DNA of 64,000 bases from CAJCIT01 sp963771305 (lineage in GTDB: Bacteria > Acidobacteriota > Terriglobia > Bryobacterales > Bryobacteraceae). This document shows, piece by piece, positions 40,329-50,473 of this stretch (positions are counted from its first letter, which is position 1; every line of letters starts with the position of its first letter). Position numbers and translations under genes: made by a program. The notes under the pieces were generated by a model that was given only the letters and a program-made list of their open reading frames with translations, searched no databases and was not told the DNA's origin. The stretch covers positions 16,725-80,724 of the forward strand of contig CAVYTS010000040.1 in NCBI GenBank assembly GCA_963771305.1, given 5' to 3'.

Positions 40329-41309
40329 GTTGGCAGGCAGCCGACTTACTCAAACAGCAGATCCCGCTGTTGGATTACCTACAAGGACAAGGATGGAAGG
40401 CAGCCCGCCGGTCGGCTGGTGGCCGACTGTTGGGGTCTGTGCCCACTGCATCCCGATCAGCGGCCGAGCTTTCTGATCGATCCCAGCAAGAACCTGTTTT
40501 ACTGCTATGGGTGTGGCCGGGGAGGCGATGTGATTCGTCTCGCCGAGTCGTATCACGGTGTCCGCTTCGCAGAGGCGATGGCGCTCCTGCGGCATGGGAG
40601 TGGACTCGGATCTCTGCTGCCGGACGTCGCCCAGTTCTACCCGCTACACTTACAGCGTCACGCTGAGGCAGCCGCCTACTTGATGCAACGCGGCTTACAG
40701 GCCGAAGTGATCGAGGAACTGCGCATTGGCTATGCCCCCGGCCGCTGTTTGCGCGCCTGGTTGACCAGTTTGGGATACCCGCTGGCAGTTCTTCAGCAGG
40801 CCGGTCTGGTGAACGCCGAAGGACACGACACCTACAGCCATCGGATCGTGTTTCCGCTGGAAGGGAATCTGTACGGACGCAGCATCGGCGCCGCCATGCC
40901 GCATCGCTTTCTGCCGGGGAGCAAGGGCGGCCTTTACGCTTGGGACAAGGTTCGCCACTACCCCGAGATCATTCTGGTGGAAGGCCTGTTCGACTTGGCC
41001 GTGCTCTGGCAAGCCGGATTCCACAACGTCACCTGCGCTCTAGGGACTCACTTGAATGCGCTGCAGTTCCGCCAGTTGAGTTCTGACAACGAATGCGGTG
41101 GCAAGCGTAGAGCGGTGTACCTGGCCTTAGATTCCGATGCCAATGGGAGCGGCCAGAAAGCGGCCCAGGGTTTGTCGCAGCGTTTGCGAGCCGCAGGAAT
41201 CAGCACGCGGCGCGTAGAACTGCCCGCTGGTCACGATCCCAACAGTTTCTTTGTCAGTGGCGGCAACGCTTACCAGTTTCAACTCCTGCTGGAGCGGGCT
41301 TGCCTATGA
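40325..41309 (+). pseudogene. CHC2 zinc-finger/Toprim primase, one frameshift
   Basis: The start at 40325 overlaps the zinc-ribbon stop (ATGA). 'LLKQQIPLLDYLQGQGWKAA' belongs to the first frame; the rest is in the next: 'GLCPLHPDQRPSFLIDPSKN' and 'LFYCYGCGRGGDVIRLAE' (CHC2 zinc finger, Cys and His ligands), then 'YSHRIVFPLEGNLYGRSIG', 'IILVEGLFDLAVLWQAGF' and 'AVYLALDSDANGSGQKAAQG' (Toprim Glu and DxD). An extra G in 40432-40435 causes the break. DnaG-like architecture without a helicase-binding domain suggests the element primed its own replication. Confidence 0.75.
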
Positions 41310-42281
41310 GATTTCATGTCGCTGAACAGCATAAACTGAGCAACGCGCACAGTCCGTTTCGCGTGATCCAGCAGAGCGGCCGGGAAGTGCAGTGGATCAA
41401 TCGTTTCCTCGACCAGCAGCGAGTGCGCGGCGTGGCGGATACTACACTGCGTAGTTATGCCCACGACTTACTGCATTTCCTCCGTTGGTGGGTGGCGGCG
41501 CATAAGACCGCCGCGATCACCCAAGAGGCGCTCACGGAGTGAACTTTCCTCGACTACATTCGCTGGCAGGTCGACCAGTATCCCGCGCCCGCGGCCGCCA
41601 GCGTCAACCGTCGAGTCGGAACGGCCGAGCGTGCCCTGCGGCTTGAGTTTCCTGACTCTCCTCCTCTGTTTGCGCCCGGCTTTCAGCACTGGTACTGGCG
41701 GCAATCACGGCTGGGCTATGGGCGCCTACGCCCCGCACTCACTCAGTTGCGGGTGAAGAAGCCCAAACGCTTGATTGTGCCCTTGTCGATCGATGAGGTC
41801 CATCGCTTCTGGCACAGTTTTCGCAGTTCGCGCGACTTGGCCATCGTCGGTCTGATGGTGTTGCACGGCTTGCGGTCGTGTGAAGTCTTAGCCCTGAATC
41901 ACGACGACCTCCAACTCGCTGAGCTGCAGATCCGCGTCCCGGGCAAGGGCAAAAAGATTCGCGTGCTGCCCCTAGATCACGACTCTGTGAAGCTGCTCGA
42001 TCACTATCTGTGCTTGGAACGGCCTCCGCAGTGTGGCCTACCTTTATTCGTCTCTCTAAAAGGACCGTCGCGCGGCCATCGCATGACAGCCGCCGGTCTG
42101 CGTTCGTTGTTTCGTCATAACCGCCAATCCACCGGCGTGAGGAAAGCGAACCCGCACCGCTTTCGACACACATTTGCTTCCGACATGCTGCGCGCAGGTA
42201 TTAGCCTACCGGCGCTCATGCACCTCATGGGGCATGCACAGATTCAAACCACCATGGTCTACCTTCATCTCACTCCACTAG

Positions 42282-44122
42282 CGGGAGTTTACTCGTAAGC
42301 CGCAGCGGCGGCGAGTCCTGTAATCGTAAGTCATTCTGAACGCGGGCCTTGGAGCGCCGCGCGCCATTCGTTTGTGTATTACCCCATATAAATAATTTCT
42401 ATCGACGATTGCGCCCTTCTCTATTGACGGCGGAGGCTGGACGCCGTAGACTGGTATTACCCTATATGGCGTCCCTCATCGCCAAGAAGAAGGCCAACAA
42501 ACTTTACTACTATGTCGTCGAGAGCGCCCGCCTGGACGGTAAGCCCCGCATCGTCCACCAGACGTATCTCGGCACGGCCGAGAAAGTCGCGGCGCTGGTC
42601 AGGGATCGCACCGCTCCGGTGCCATTGGAAGCCACGGCTGCCGATGTGGGCCTGCCGGGAGCGCTCTGGCTCGCCGCTCAGCAGAGCGGTGTTTTTGCCT
42701 TGCTCCAGTCTCTCTGGCCCGAACCTCGCTCGGGCCCGTCACCGGCGCATTATCTGCTCCTGGCGGCGATCCATCGGATCTGTCAGCCGGGTCCCAAGAC
42801 GGAGGTGGCTGGCTGGTATGACCGCACCATCCTGCGTTCGCTTTGGGACTTGCCTTCGGAGCGATTCAGCTCGCAGGAATTCTGGGACTGCTTCGACCGC
42901 ATCCGGGAGGAAGATCTGGAACAAGCCCAGATTCGTCTACGGGGCGTGTGGAAGCAAAAGCAGTTGGTCGGCCGCCGCCTGTTGGCTTACGATACGACCA
43001 ACTTCTATACCTATGTGGCCAGCACCAATACGCGCAACCAACTGGCGCAGCGTGGACACAACAAGCAGGGCCGCCACAACCTGCGGCAGGTCGGGTTGAG
43101 CTATGTCATGGACGGCGACAACGGCCTCAGCCTGTGCCATCATGTCTATCCCGGCAACCGGGCTGATGCCGAGGAACTGCCCGAGGCGCGGTCGCGTATA
43201 GGGGCTTTGCTGGACCAAAATCAGATGGCCCGCGACTCGGTCACGCTGGTGCTCGACAAAGGTTCGGCGGCACTGGCCAACACGCTGGAATTAGAGCAGG
43301 CGGGCCTAGGCTGGATTTCGGCTCTGCCCTGGAACCAGGCACCGGCGGAACTGCGGAACCGGAGCGTGGAACAGTTACCGGCCTGCGGCAGCTCCCAACC
43401 CGGCGTCAGGGCGGCAGCGGAGAAGCTGGTCGTACATGGCAAAGAGTATCTTTGCGTGCTCAAATATTCGGCTTGTTTCGCCAGCGAACAACTCAACAGC
43501 ACTACCGCTGCACTCGCCCGTGTGACTCAGAAACTACGGCGGCTGGCACCGAACTGTCCAGGCCACAGGCTCGCTTTACCGAACCAGGCATTCGCAACAA
43601 GATCCATCGCTGGCTGTTGGACCCGTTCGTCCGCGAAGTGCTCCACTACGGACTGGAACAGCGCGACAACCGCTGGCATCTGACATTCGAGGTGGACAAC
43701 CAGGCGCTCCAGCAACTGTGGACACAACGTCTCGGCCGCACCGTGCTGCTCACCAACCGCATGGATTGGACCGCCGAACAGGTCGTGTCCGGTTACTCCG
43801 GCCAGCAACAAATCGAACGTGTATTTCGCGGATTAAAGGACGGCGACTGGCTCGGCTGGGGACCGATGTACCACTGGACCGACAGCAAAATCCGCGTGCA
43901 TGCTTTCTACTGCATGCTGGGAATCTCGCTGCTCCAGTATGTTCACCGCCAGGCCCAGTGCGCCTGGCCTGATCTCACCGTGGAACAACTACTGGAACAA
44001 CTCATTCCCTCGGTCTGGATGAACTCTGTAGTACCCAACGTGGGTAATACAGCGACGCCGCGCTAACCCTCCCTAAAACAACTATTTACAGTCTTCCCTT
44101 CCGGCTTACGAGTAAACTCCCG
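42282..44122 (+). mobile_element. IS1634-like insertion sequence (1841 bp)
   Basis: Perfect 21-bp terminal inverted repeats begin CGGGAGTTTACTCG at 42282 and end in its complement at 44122. They are flanked by a direct CTAG at 42278-42281 and 44123-44126; removing the element and one CTAG restores the recombinase reading 'LTPLDVWEQYA'. It holds one transposase gene, in the same direction as the host gene, with a frameshift. The target duplication is 4 bp, shorter than the 5-6 bp I would expect for IS1634, so family placement rests on the transposase. Confidence 0.85.
42466..44066 (+). pseudogene. IS1634 family transposase, one frameshift
   Basis: The ATG at 42466 opens 'MASLIAKKKANKLYYYVVES' and 'GKPRIVHQTYLGTAEK', the usual N-terminus of IS1634 (IS4 superfamily) transposases. 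DDE landmarks: 'GRRLLAYDTTNFYTYVAS', 'VTLVLDKGSAALANTLELEQ', and in the next frame 'YSGQQQIERVFRGLKDGDW' with the catalytic Glu. A missing base at ~43554 separates 'VTQKLRRLAPN' from 'LSRPQARFTEPGIRNKIHRW'. Otherwise full length (~530 aa), so inactivation looks recent. Confidence 0.85.
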
Positions 44123-44190
44123 CTAGATGTCTGGGAGCAATACGCGCGCGCGGTTGCTCAGCTCACTCGGCCCACTCCGCCGTCGCCGTC

Positions 44191-45050
44191 ATGAAACGCC
44201 AACGTTTTCCGCTCTCCGCGCACCCCCTGTCGATGCTCTTCGAGCCAGCGGTGGAATCGGTAACGACCTCGCTCGGTGATTCATCCGTCACTGCTTATCG
44301 CGGAACGGTTCGACTTTTTCTGACTTACCTCGGCGCGCATTATTCTGAGGTCCACTCCCTCCAGCAGCTGCGCCGCGATCCCCATATCCTCGGTTGGCTG
44401 GCTCTTCTCCGCTCGCACCGCCCGCCGCTCGCCTCCATCACGCGCGCCAACCGCGTGATTTTCCTGCGCCGCCTGTTAGAAGAACTCGCCTGGACACAGC
44501 ACCTCCCCGACTTGGCTCATCTGCTCGGTCGTGATGATGTGCCGCGTAAGGAACACCATCTTCCGCGCCCCCTCACACCCCAACAGGATGAATTGGTCCA
44601 GCAGGAACTACTGCGCCGCGATGACCTACTCAGTAATGCCCTGTTACTTATCCGTCACACCGGGATGCGCATCATTGAAGGTGTCGATCTCTCCTTCGAT
44701 TGCTTGCGTCTGGTCGGCCCTGGCCAGTGGGCCATCCACGTGCCGCTGGGCAAACTAACTAAAAACGGAACGCCTGGTTCCCGTGGATTCTCACCCAGCA
44801 GGATCTCCAGCGCGAATTCCACTTGGCTCTCTCCCATCCCAGACACCTGGCCCCGTCTCCGACCCTCTCTTCTGGCCCAGCCCCTCGCGCAGATTTATCG
44901 GGTCTGATCAACTCATTGAAGGCTGCTCAGCACGTGCTGGAGATTTACCGCCGCAACCTTACCGATCCTTCCGCACGCCGTCTTCTCGACCGCCTTGCCA
45001 ACCGCATCGTCAAGATTCTCACTCAAATCAGGAAACTCAAACCCTCCTAA
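44191..45050 (+). pseudogene. Tyrosine recombinase B, internally deleted
   Basis: The start overlaps the stop of recombinase A. 'SVTAYRGTVRLFLTYLGAHY', 'LRRDPHILGWLALLRSHRPP' and 'LIRHTGMRIIEGVDLSFDCL' (catalytic Arg) are followed by 'GKLTKNGTP', where a frame change gives 'KTERLVPVDS'. The sequence then jumps to a C-terminal block in a third frame, 'TQQDLQREFHLALSHPRHLA' and 'LRLLDRLANRIVKIL'-like text ending 'ILTQIRKLKPS' at 45050. The part with the HxxR and Tyr catalytic motifs is missing, so this recombinase is inactive. Confidence 0.7.
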
Positions 45051-45254
45051 AAATGCGCAGAGATTGGCCGGTTAAGTCCTCTTGTAGGAAGTTTTGCCAG
45101 ATTAGGAACGATATACGGCGATATCGTCGGTAATTGTGGCGAGCGCCGGGTCGGATCGGGTGCTTTAGAGGGTCCTTTGCAAGCACGACAGGGGCTGCCG
45201 ATCCTTCCCTTCCAATAAACATGCGGGTAACGCGGAGCCCGTTTCTACGCCTGC

Positions 45255-45665
45255 TCACAAGCAACCCTCGCCGTTACTTCCGAGGTGAATCGCGCTCAAA
45301 GTGTCATCGGGGTCGGGCTTCACGAAAGTTCCGCCAACTTCCTGTCTGGCGCCCGTAAACTCGAAGTGCACATAGATTGGCCAGTCGCTGCAGAACCAAG
45401 GAACGTCCTCGTTCCCGACTTTGACAATAGTCGATTACGCCTTCCAGCCCTCGGTGCAGCATCGCTCCGCGAACACTGTGTGGTGCGCTTTCAAGTAGTC
45501 TTCGATTGTCTTACGGGTGGTGCCCGGATGGAGCTGTTGGGAATAATTCTCAAGCGCGACCTGCGCCTCGGCTGGAGGAGTGTGCCGCTTATGCACAGTG
45601 CAGGCCATGAACGAGAGTACGGCGACCGCAACTGCAAGCGTCCATCTGGACGGTCGACGACTCAT
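45255..45665 (-). pseudogene. Small lipoprotein with an in-frame stop
   Basis: The start at 45665 gives a lipoprotein signal (RWTLAVAVAVLSFMACTVHK, lipobox ending in Cys). The frame reads 'PPAEAQVALENYSQQLHPGT' and 'FAERCCTEGWKA', meets TAA at 45435-45437, and continues in the same frame as 'STIVKVGNEDVPWFCSDWPI', 'YVHFEFTGARQEVGGTFVKP' and 'SAIHLGSNGEGCL' to a stop at 45255. One substitution (probably a Tyr codon to TAA) separates the halves. Function unknown; predicted outer-membrane or inner-membrane lipoprotein. Confidence 0.65.
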
Positions 45666-46090
45666 GCACCCGAGTATATCGGCCCAACGACTTCTAACGG
45701 TGTAGTCCACGAAGTACCCTCTGAAAAAAGAACTTACACGCGACCCCAAAGCGTTATCAACCTGGGAGGATATTACACCGCTCGCACGCACAGGTCTTTC
45801 TTTAGGATCGGTAAACGGCGTTTCGTCTGTAATCGCGGCGATCTGCTTGCCTAGCCATCCGAGGGCTCGAAGGCGGAGCCGGGCTTGCCACTCCATATCA
45901 GCGACATGCACAAAGCCAACCTTGTTGATAAATTGGGCGGGGAGCAAAAACTTCTGACTTTGTCTCAAATCTGCTTCGCCGATATTCCCCATTCACTTCT
46001 TCGGGCAAACCACCAGAATCGTGAGGTGGCGACCCAGGACAGCAGCCCGGGCGCCAAACCTGAAGGCCAAGACGCCAAAGTGTTGGCACC

Positions 46091-46558
46091 ATGCTCCAAT
46101 TAGCTGCGCTGCAATTCCTCCTAGTCACTCTGTCGCCGAACGGCGCGTCGATTGTCATCGGCCCCTGCGATCTTACCGATCCAGCACACGATCATTCGCA
46201 CGTCGTCGTAGCGGTAAGACTCGCTTTCACGATGCACGGCCCGTCCATCCTACCCGCAGTGGGATGTAAGGCGGGGTCGGGCGTTTGGGCCCAACTGTCC
46301 TTTCCCGAGGAGGGAAATCCTGTCGTGGACTTTTCTCTCGAGACTGGATCGCTCGAGAAGCTCTTGCCGTTTTATCGTCTACAAGGCGCGCCGACGGTCG
46401 CGTGCGCAATCCTGGATGGACAGCTCATCATCACCAAACACTTCCGCTCGAGACGGATCAAAGGGCAACAAATGGGAAATGGATTCGGTGAGACAGGAAT
46501 GGCTCGGTCGGCCCTCGTCGTGCAGCGAGTCGTCGACATCAGGCCGTGTGAAAACTAA
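46091..46558 (+). CDS. Hypothetical protein (155 aa)
   Basis: The ATG at 46091 starts a weak signal-like segment (MLQLAALQFLLVTLSPNGAS). The body is beta-rich ('VVVAVRLAFTMHGPSILPAV', 'VWAQLSFPEEGNPVVDFSLE', 'VACAILDGQLIITKHFRSRR') and ends 'MARSALVVQRVVDIRPCEN'. Codon use and absence of frame breaks support a real gene, but I do not recognise the family and no ribosome-binding site is evident. Confidence 0.45.
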   Translation: MLQLAALQFLLVTLSPNGASIVIGPCDLTDPAHDHSHVVVAVRLAFTMHGPSILPAVGCKAGSGVWAQLSFPEEGNPVVDFSLETGSLEKLLPFYRLQGAPTVACAILDGQLIITKHFRSRRIKGQQMGNGFGETGMARSALVVQRVVDIRPCEN

Positions 46559-46836
46559 AGCCTCTTGTAGACGGCCGCAAAAAGGTAACCCCGCTGTTGC
46601 AACGCTACTCGTGATTACTCCTGTGAAACGGCGTTAGCGTCTGGGATCTTCTCGGCCACCGATATCCGGACACGATTAGTAGACACTGCGCCGTTACACA
46701 TTAGCGATGTTGGCAGCCACACCTAGCGAACACAAAATCCACGGAGTCAAGGCTCTTTCGAGCTACATCTTAGCGCGGCAAAAATCATGTCATCTGAGCT
46801 GAAACGGTTCGATTGCAGTGCCCCGCTTCTCGACGC

Positions 46837-47049
46837 TCATCGCCCTGTACCCGGCTGCAGCGACTTGTCTCTAGCTCGCCGGGCCGCAACGAGGCGGGCG
46901 ATTTCGGCTTGATCCGAATATTCTTTACCGCAAGTCGGGCACTTTGCAAAGTCGTCGTAAGCGAGCGGTCCTCCCGAATAGGCACCGAACTCGACAAGAA
47001 CCGTAGTGCGACAATTCGTGCATTCAAACTGTCGTTCTCGTGACTTCAT
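46837..47049 (-). CDS. Small zinc-ribbon protein (70 aa)
   Basis: Two CxxC pairs, 'FECTNCRTTV' and 'AKCPTCGKEY', separated by 27 residues make a rubredoxin-like zinc knuckle; a basic helical tail follows (ARLVAARRARDKS). Small stand-alone ribbons of this type are frequent in Acidobacteriota without a known partner. Intact. Confidence 0.55.
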   Translation of the reverse strand: MKSRERQFECTNCRTTVLVEFGAYSGGPLAYDDFAKCPTCGKEYSDQAEIARLVAARRARDKSLQPGTGR

Positions 47050-47319
47050 TGGTATGACGGCCGGCGCGCGGCGTAGCAGCTTCCTTCAGTCTCGTTGACG
47101 TTCCAAGTATACAAAGCTGCCCCCCGACAGAGATTTGGATCGCCGTGGGAGGTCGAAGTGTCCGAAAACCCGAACCGTATTCCCAAGCACGTTCGATAAC
47201 GCCAGTAACAATGTCACAAGAACGCCGGCCAAGTCCCTGATTCTTCGTGAGGCGGAGTATTTGGTAGGGACAGTAGGCCATTTTGCTCCATTGCCACCCT
47301 CGCGCACCAGCCTGAGCTC

Positions 47320-50031
47320 CTACTCCATCCGCACTGCGGACATCGGGTCGCCCGCTGCCGCACGGCGCGCGGGAATATAGGCCGCGAGCATTGACATCGC
47401 GCTCAGAAGCACGATGGCGCCCGCGAGCGAAACCGCATCGCGTGCCTTCACGCCGAAGAGAAGCTTCTCTGCCAGTTGGCCTACCCCTAACGCAAGCGGC
47501 ACCCCGATCATCAGACCGACTCCCAGCAGCAGAACGGCCTCCTTTAGGACAAGCTGGACCACGCGACGCCGGTCGGCTCCGAGCGCCATGCGCACGCCAA
47601 TCTCTTTTCTCCGGCGCGCAATCATGTACGACATCACACCATACAGCCCGAGCGTTGCCAGCAATGCGGCCAGGGTTCCAAATGCACCTGAGAGGATCGC
47701 CATAGCTCGCTCGCCGCTCACTGAGTCTGCCAATTGCTCCGAGAACGTCTTGGTCCGCCAACTGATTGACGAACTGATCCCGGCGATTGCCGTTTTCGCG
47801 GCGTTGACAACCGGACCTGGTGATCCTGCTATCCGAAGCACCACATTCATGCCGGGTCCCGGATTCTCATCTTGCGCGACGGGGAAGAACCCAAGCGGCT
47901 TGAACTCCTCTTTTAAGTCGTAATACTTGGTGTTTCGCACCAAGCCGACAATTTGAAAAAGCGGCTCGGGCTTGCCGGCGGCTTGTTCCAGATGAAATGT
48001 GTGGCCCACTGGATTGATGCCATGGAAATACTTGCGAGCGAATTCTTCGTTGACGATCGCCACCTTCGCCGAACCCGTTCTGTCCTGATCGGTGAATTCT
48101 CGCCCCGCCAGAAGGCCGATGCCCATGGTCTTGAAGTAGCCAGGACCTGCACGGTTGAACCAGGCCTGTTTGCTGGTACCCGCCGCCGGCTCGTTTTCCG
48201 GGCCGATGCTGTTGTCCCAGCCGCTTCCGCTGACGGGGGGGAAACCCACTTGCGCCGCCGAGACGACTCCCGGTATGGCCGACAGACGCTCCGTTATGTT
48301 TTCATAACGACCGAGCCGTTGAGCCTCAGGATATGACGCCTTGCTGAAATCGACCTGCACCGCAAGAATGTTCTCGGGCCGGAAACCCGCATCGGTGGTC
48401 AGCAGTTTATGGAAACTACGGACAAACAGGAGAGCGCCGACGAGCAGCAAAAGCGACAACGCCACTTGCCCTGTCACCAGTGCGCGCCGCAGTCCAAACC
48501 GTTCCTTGCTTGCGGTAGAGGAGCGCCCGCTGGCACGCATCGCTGCTGCCGGTGACATCAGGGTCGATCGCAGCGCTGGAACCAAACCAAACAATAAGCA
48601 AGTCCCTATCGCGAGGGCTGCCGTGAAAAGTAAAACGCGCCAATCCCACGAAAGCGAAAGAAACGTAGGATTATCCGGCGTCTCGAGCAGCGCGATCAAT
48701 CCGCGGCTCAATGCGTAGGCGAAGAAGACGCCTAGCAACGCTCCGAGGACCGCCAAGATCAGGCTTTCGGCTAAGAGTTGCCGTACGACTCTCCCCCGCG
48801 ACGCCCCCATCGCCAGACGTACCGCAATTTCTGGTTCTCGCACCGTGGCGCGTGCAAGCAGTAAATTCGCCAGGTTCGCACATGCGATCAATAAGACAAG
48901 TCCGGTTATCGCCAGAAGCATGTTCAAGGAATTTTCGGAACCTTCTCGAATATCGGAAACGCCATTGTTGGCATCCTTGGCATTCAGCTTGTTGGCGAGA
49001 TATTTCTTCGCCAGGCCGGGCTTGTAGTCCTCCGGCAGAGTCATTTGCATGAAGGTGGGCGAAATGGCTGTCAGGTATGCGCTGGCGCTCGCGACCGTCC
49101 AGCCAGGGTTGAGTCTCCCCATGACCGAAAGCCACCAGGAATCCCGGCCCGGTATGCGGCCTTTGTGGTCTTCTGCCATCAGACGGTCTGCACAAAGCGG
49201 AATCGCCACGTCATAGCGATGGCCAACCTCCACGCCAAAAAACGATGGGGGCGTCACGCCGACAATGGAAACCGGATAGCCGTTCAGCGTCAACCGCCGC
49301 CCCAGCACGTTCGGATCGCCCCCGAATTCGCGCTGCCAGAATGCATGGCTGATGACCGCCGCTGCATTGCAACTCGTGTTGTCATCCGCCGGTTCGAGGG
49401 TGCGGCCCAATTCCGCACCTACACCCAGTAGAGGAAAGAAGCTGCCGCTCACATACGCGCCTTGCGCAAAGCGGGGTTCACCGCCGCTGGTCAGATCGAA
49501 AGACGACGCGCTCCAGGCAATCAGGTCTGAAAACGCCTTCTGCCCGGAGCGCAGCGCATCCCATTGCGTGTACGTAAAATTCGCGCTCCGAGTAGACCAG
49601 TATCCTGCGCGCGCGGCATCTCTGTTCCAATCCACTACCGCTAATTGCTGAGGATCCTTCACGGGCAGTAGTTTCAACCGCACGGCGTTCACCAATTGAA
49701 AAATAGCCGAGTTCGCTCCAATTCCCAGCGCTAGGGAGAGCACGGCAACGGCGGTAAATCCGGGACTCTGTTTAAGCTGCCGGATTCCATACACGAAATC
49801 TGCGCGCAGTTGATCGATCCACGTAGCCAGGTTCATATCGCGAGTTCGTTCCTTTTGTGTGGTGTAGTTGCCCAGTAGCCGCCGGGCTGCCAGCAGCGCT
49901 TCCGCTTCGGGCATACCCTGCTCCATGAGCCGGTCTGCGGTTTCGGCCAGATGGTACGTTAGTTCGGCATCTAATTCCGTGCTGAGCGCATCATCACGAA
50001 ACACGTTCCGCCATCGCCGGTACCAGGGCAT
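47320..50031 (-). CDS. ADOP-type ABC transporter permease (MacB/FtsX-like, duplicated)
   Basis: 903 residues. An N-terminal soluble helix region ('ELDAELTYHLAETADRLMEQ') typical of acidobacterial duplicated orphan permeases is followed by a first FtsX/MacB module: 'GIRQLKQSPGFTAVAVLSLA', a periplasmic MacB core domain, then helices at ~380-500 ('LLLAITGLVLLIACANLANL', 'REPEIAVRLAMGASRGRVVR'). The second module ends 'VMSYMIARRRKEIGVRMALG' and 'PARRAAAGDPMSAVRME'. No ATPase gene is adjacent, as usual for the class; export of lipids, peptides or drugs via a shared ATPase is inferred. It lies 14 bases downstream of the PadR gene, clearly one operon. Confidence 0.9.
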   Translation of the reverse strand: MPWYRRWRNVFRDDALSTELDAELTYHLAETADRLMEQGMPEAEALLAARRLLGNYTTQKERTRDMNLATWIDQLRADFVYGIRQLKQSPGFTAVAVLSLALGIGANSAIFQLVNAVRLKLLPVKDPQQLAVVDWNRDAARAGYWSTRSANFTYTQWDALRSGQKAFSDLIAWSASSFDLTSGGEPRFAQGAYVSGSFFPLLGVGAELGRTLEPADDNTSCNAAAVISHAFWQREFGGDPNVLGRRLTLNGYPVSIVGVTPPSFFGVEVGHRYDVAIPLCADRLMAEDHKGRIPGRDSWWLSVMGRLNPGWTVASASAYLTAISPTFMQMTLPEDYKPGLAKKYLANKLNAKDANNGVSDIREGSENSLNMLLAITGLVLLIACANLANLLLARATVREPEIAVRLAMGASRGRVVRQLLAESLILAVLGALLGVFFAYALSRGLIALLETPDNPTFLSLSWDWRVLLFTAALAIGTCLLFGLVPALRSTLMSPAAAMRASGRSSTASKERFGLRRALVTGQVALSLLLLVGALLFVRSFHKLLTTDAGFRPENILAVQVDFSKASYPEAQRLGRYENITERLSAIPGVVSAAQVGFPPVSGSGWDNSIGPENEPAAGTSKQAWFNRAGPGYFKTMGIGLLAGREFTDQDRTGSAKVAIVNEEFARKYFHGINPVGHTFHLEQAAGKPEPLFQIVGLVRNTKYYDLKEEFKPLGFFPVAQDENPGPGMNVVLRIAGSPGPVVNAAKTAIAGISSSISWRTKTFSEQLADSVSGERAMAILSGAFGTLAALLATLGLYGVMSYMIARRRKEIGVRMALGADRRRVVQLVLKEAVLLLGVGLMIGVPLALGVGQLAEKLLFGVKARDAVSLAGAIVLLSAMSMLAAYIPARRAAAGDPMSAVRME

Positions 50032-50045
50032 ATTTCAAACCGCAC

Positions 50046-50381
50046 TTACGAGCAGGTCAACACGCGCATCACACCCGCAGTCAGGCGCTTCCAGCTTTCG
50101 CTCTCTTCGGCTAGTTGTTTCTTGCCCTTCGCTGTTATCGAATAGAACTTCGCCTGGCGACCCTTGTTTGTGGTCTCCCATTTCGAGGAAATCCACTGGT
50201 CCTGCTCCATGCGGTGCAGTGCTGGATAGAGCGATCCCTCCTCCACCTGGAGCAACTCTTCTGAAACAGCTCGAATGTCTTCGCATAATCCATAGCCATG
50301 CAAAGAACCCCGAGTGTTCAGGGTTTTTAAGACCAACAGCGTGAGGGTTCCTTGTAGCTTGTCGTTTGGACTCTTAGGCAT
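50046..50381 (-). CDS. PadR family transcriptional regulator
   Basis: 111 residues. The winged-helix PadR signature is complete: 'LQGTLTLLVLKTLNTRGSLH', 'GYGLCEDIRAVSEELLQVEE', 'GSLYPALHRMEQDQWISSKW', 'RQAKFYSITAKGKKQLAEES'. PadR proteins usually repress their own operon and the adjacent transporter and release DNA on ligand binding. The permease follows in the same direction. The palindrome CTAGCTTAGCTAG lies 2 bases before the start codon, in the place where a ribosome-binding site would be expected. Confidence 0.95.
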   Translation of the reverse strand: MPKSPNDKLQGTLTLLVLKTLNTRGSLHGYGLCEDIRAVSEELLQVEEGSLYPALHRMEQDQWISSKWETTNKGRQAKFYSITAKGKKQLAEESESWKRLTAGVMRVLTCS

Positions 50382-50383
50382 AG

Positions 50384-50396
50384 CTAGCTAAGCTAG
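50384..50396. promoter_or_regulatory. 13-bp palindrome at the padR start (candidate operator)
   Basis: CTAGCTAAGCTAG is a perfect 6-1-6 palindrome (arms CTAGCT/AGCTAG) ending 2 bases before the padR ATG. The identical sequence in inverted orientation lies 110 bases away at 50507. CTAG is normally rare in bacterial DNA, so four CTAGs in two short sites are notable. Autoregulation by PadR is the simplest reading, unproven. Confidence 0.5.
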
Positions 50397-50473
50397 ATGC
50401 TCCCCAACACCATCAACCGGCGTCGCCCATCAGCTTCGAGTGTTGTACCGCAATCCAATACCGCAGGAGGCTT

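Larger units (their letters stand above)
41306..44194 (+). pseudogene. Tyrosine recombinase A, nonsense codon and IS insertion
   Basis: The start overlaps the primase stop. 'INRFLDQQRVRGVADTTLRS' and 'YAHDLLHFLRWWVAAHK' are the SAM-like core-binding domain. A TGA at 41540 interrupts 'LTEWTFLDYIRWQVDQYP' (Trp to stop) and the same frame continues to the catalytic domain with 'HGLRSCEVLALNHDDL' (Arg), 'PHRFRHTFASDMLRAG' (His, Arg) and 'HLMGHAQIQTTMVYLHL' (His, Tyr). At 42282 the IS1634-like element enters; after it, 44127-44194 gives the true end 'DVWEQYARAVAQLTRPTPPS'. The TGA of 44192-44194 overlaps the next start. All catalytic residues are present in the decayed sequence. Confidence 0.85.
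39661..45072 (+). mobile_element. Primase/twin tyrosine-recombinase mobile element (5.4 kb, decayed)
   Basis: The ends are a 12-bp inverted repeat, ACCGGCCAATCT at 39661 and AGATTGGCCGGT at 45061-45072. Outside them the 9-bp sequence TTAAGTCCT is repeated directly (39648-39656 and 45072-45080), within a longer 13-bp direct match CCGGTTAAGTCCT. Inside, four plus-strand genes are joined by ATGA overlaps: a zinc-ribbon protein, a CHC2/Toprim primase, tyrosine recombinase A and tyrosine recombinase B. An IS1634-like element at 42282-44122 interrupts recombinase A. The left end cuts into the OmpA remnant, which supports insertion there. No family name is known to me for this combination. Confidence 0.65.

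Noticed and set aside
41306..44194. UGA read as a sense codon or programmed readthrough in recombinase A
   Set aside because: Other genes in the window use TGA as a normal stop, and TAA and TAG interrupt other frames as well, so decay is simpler.
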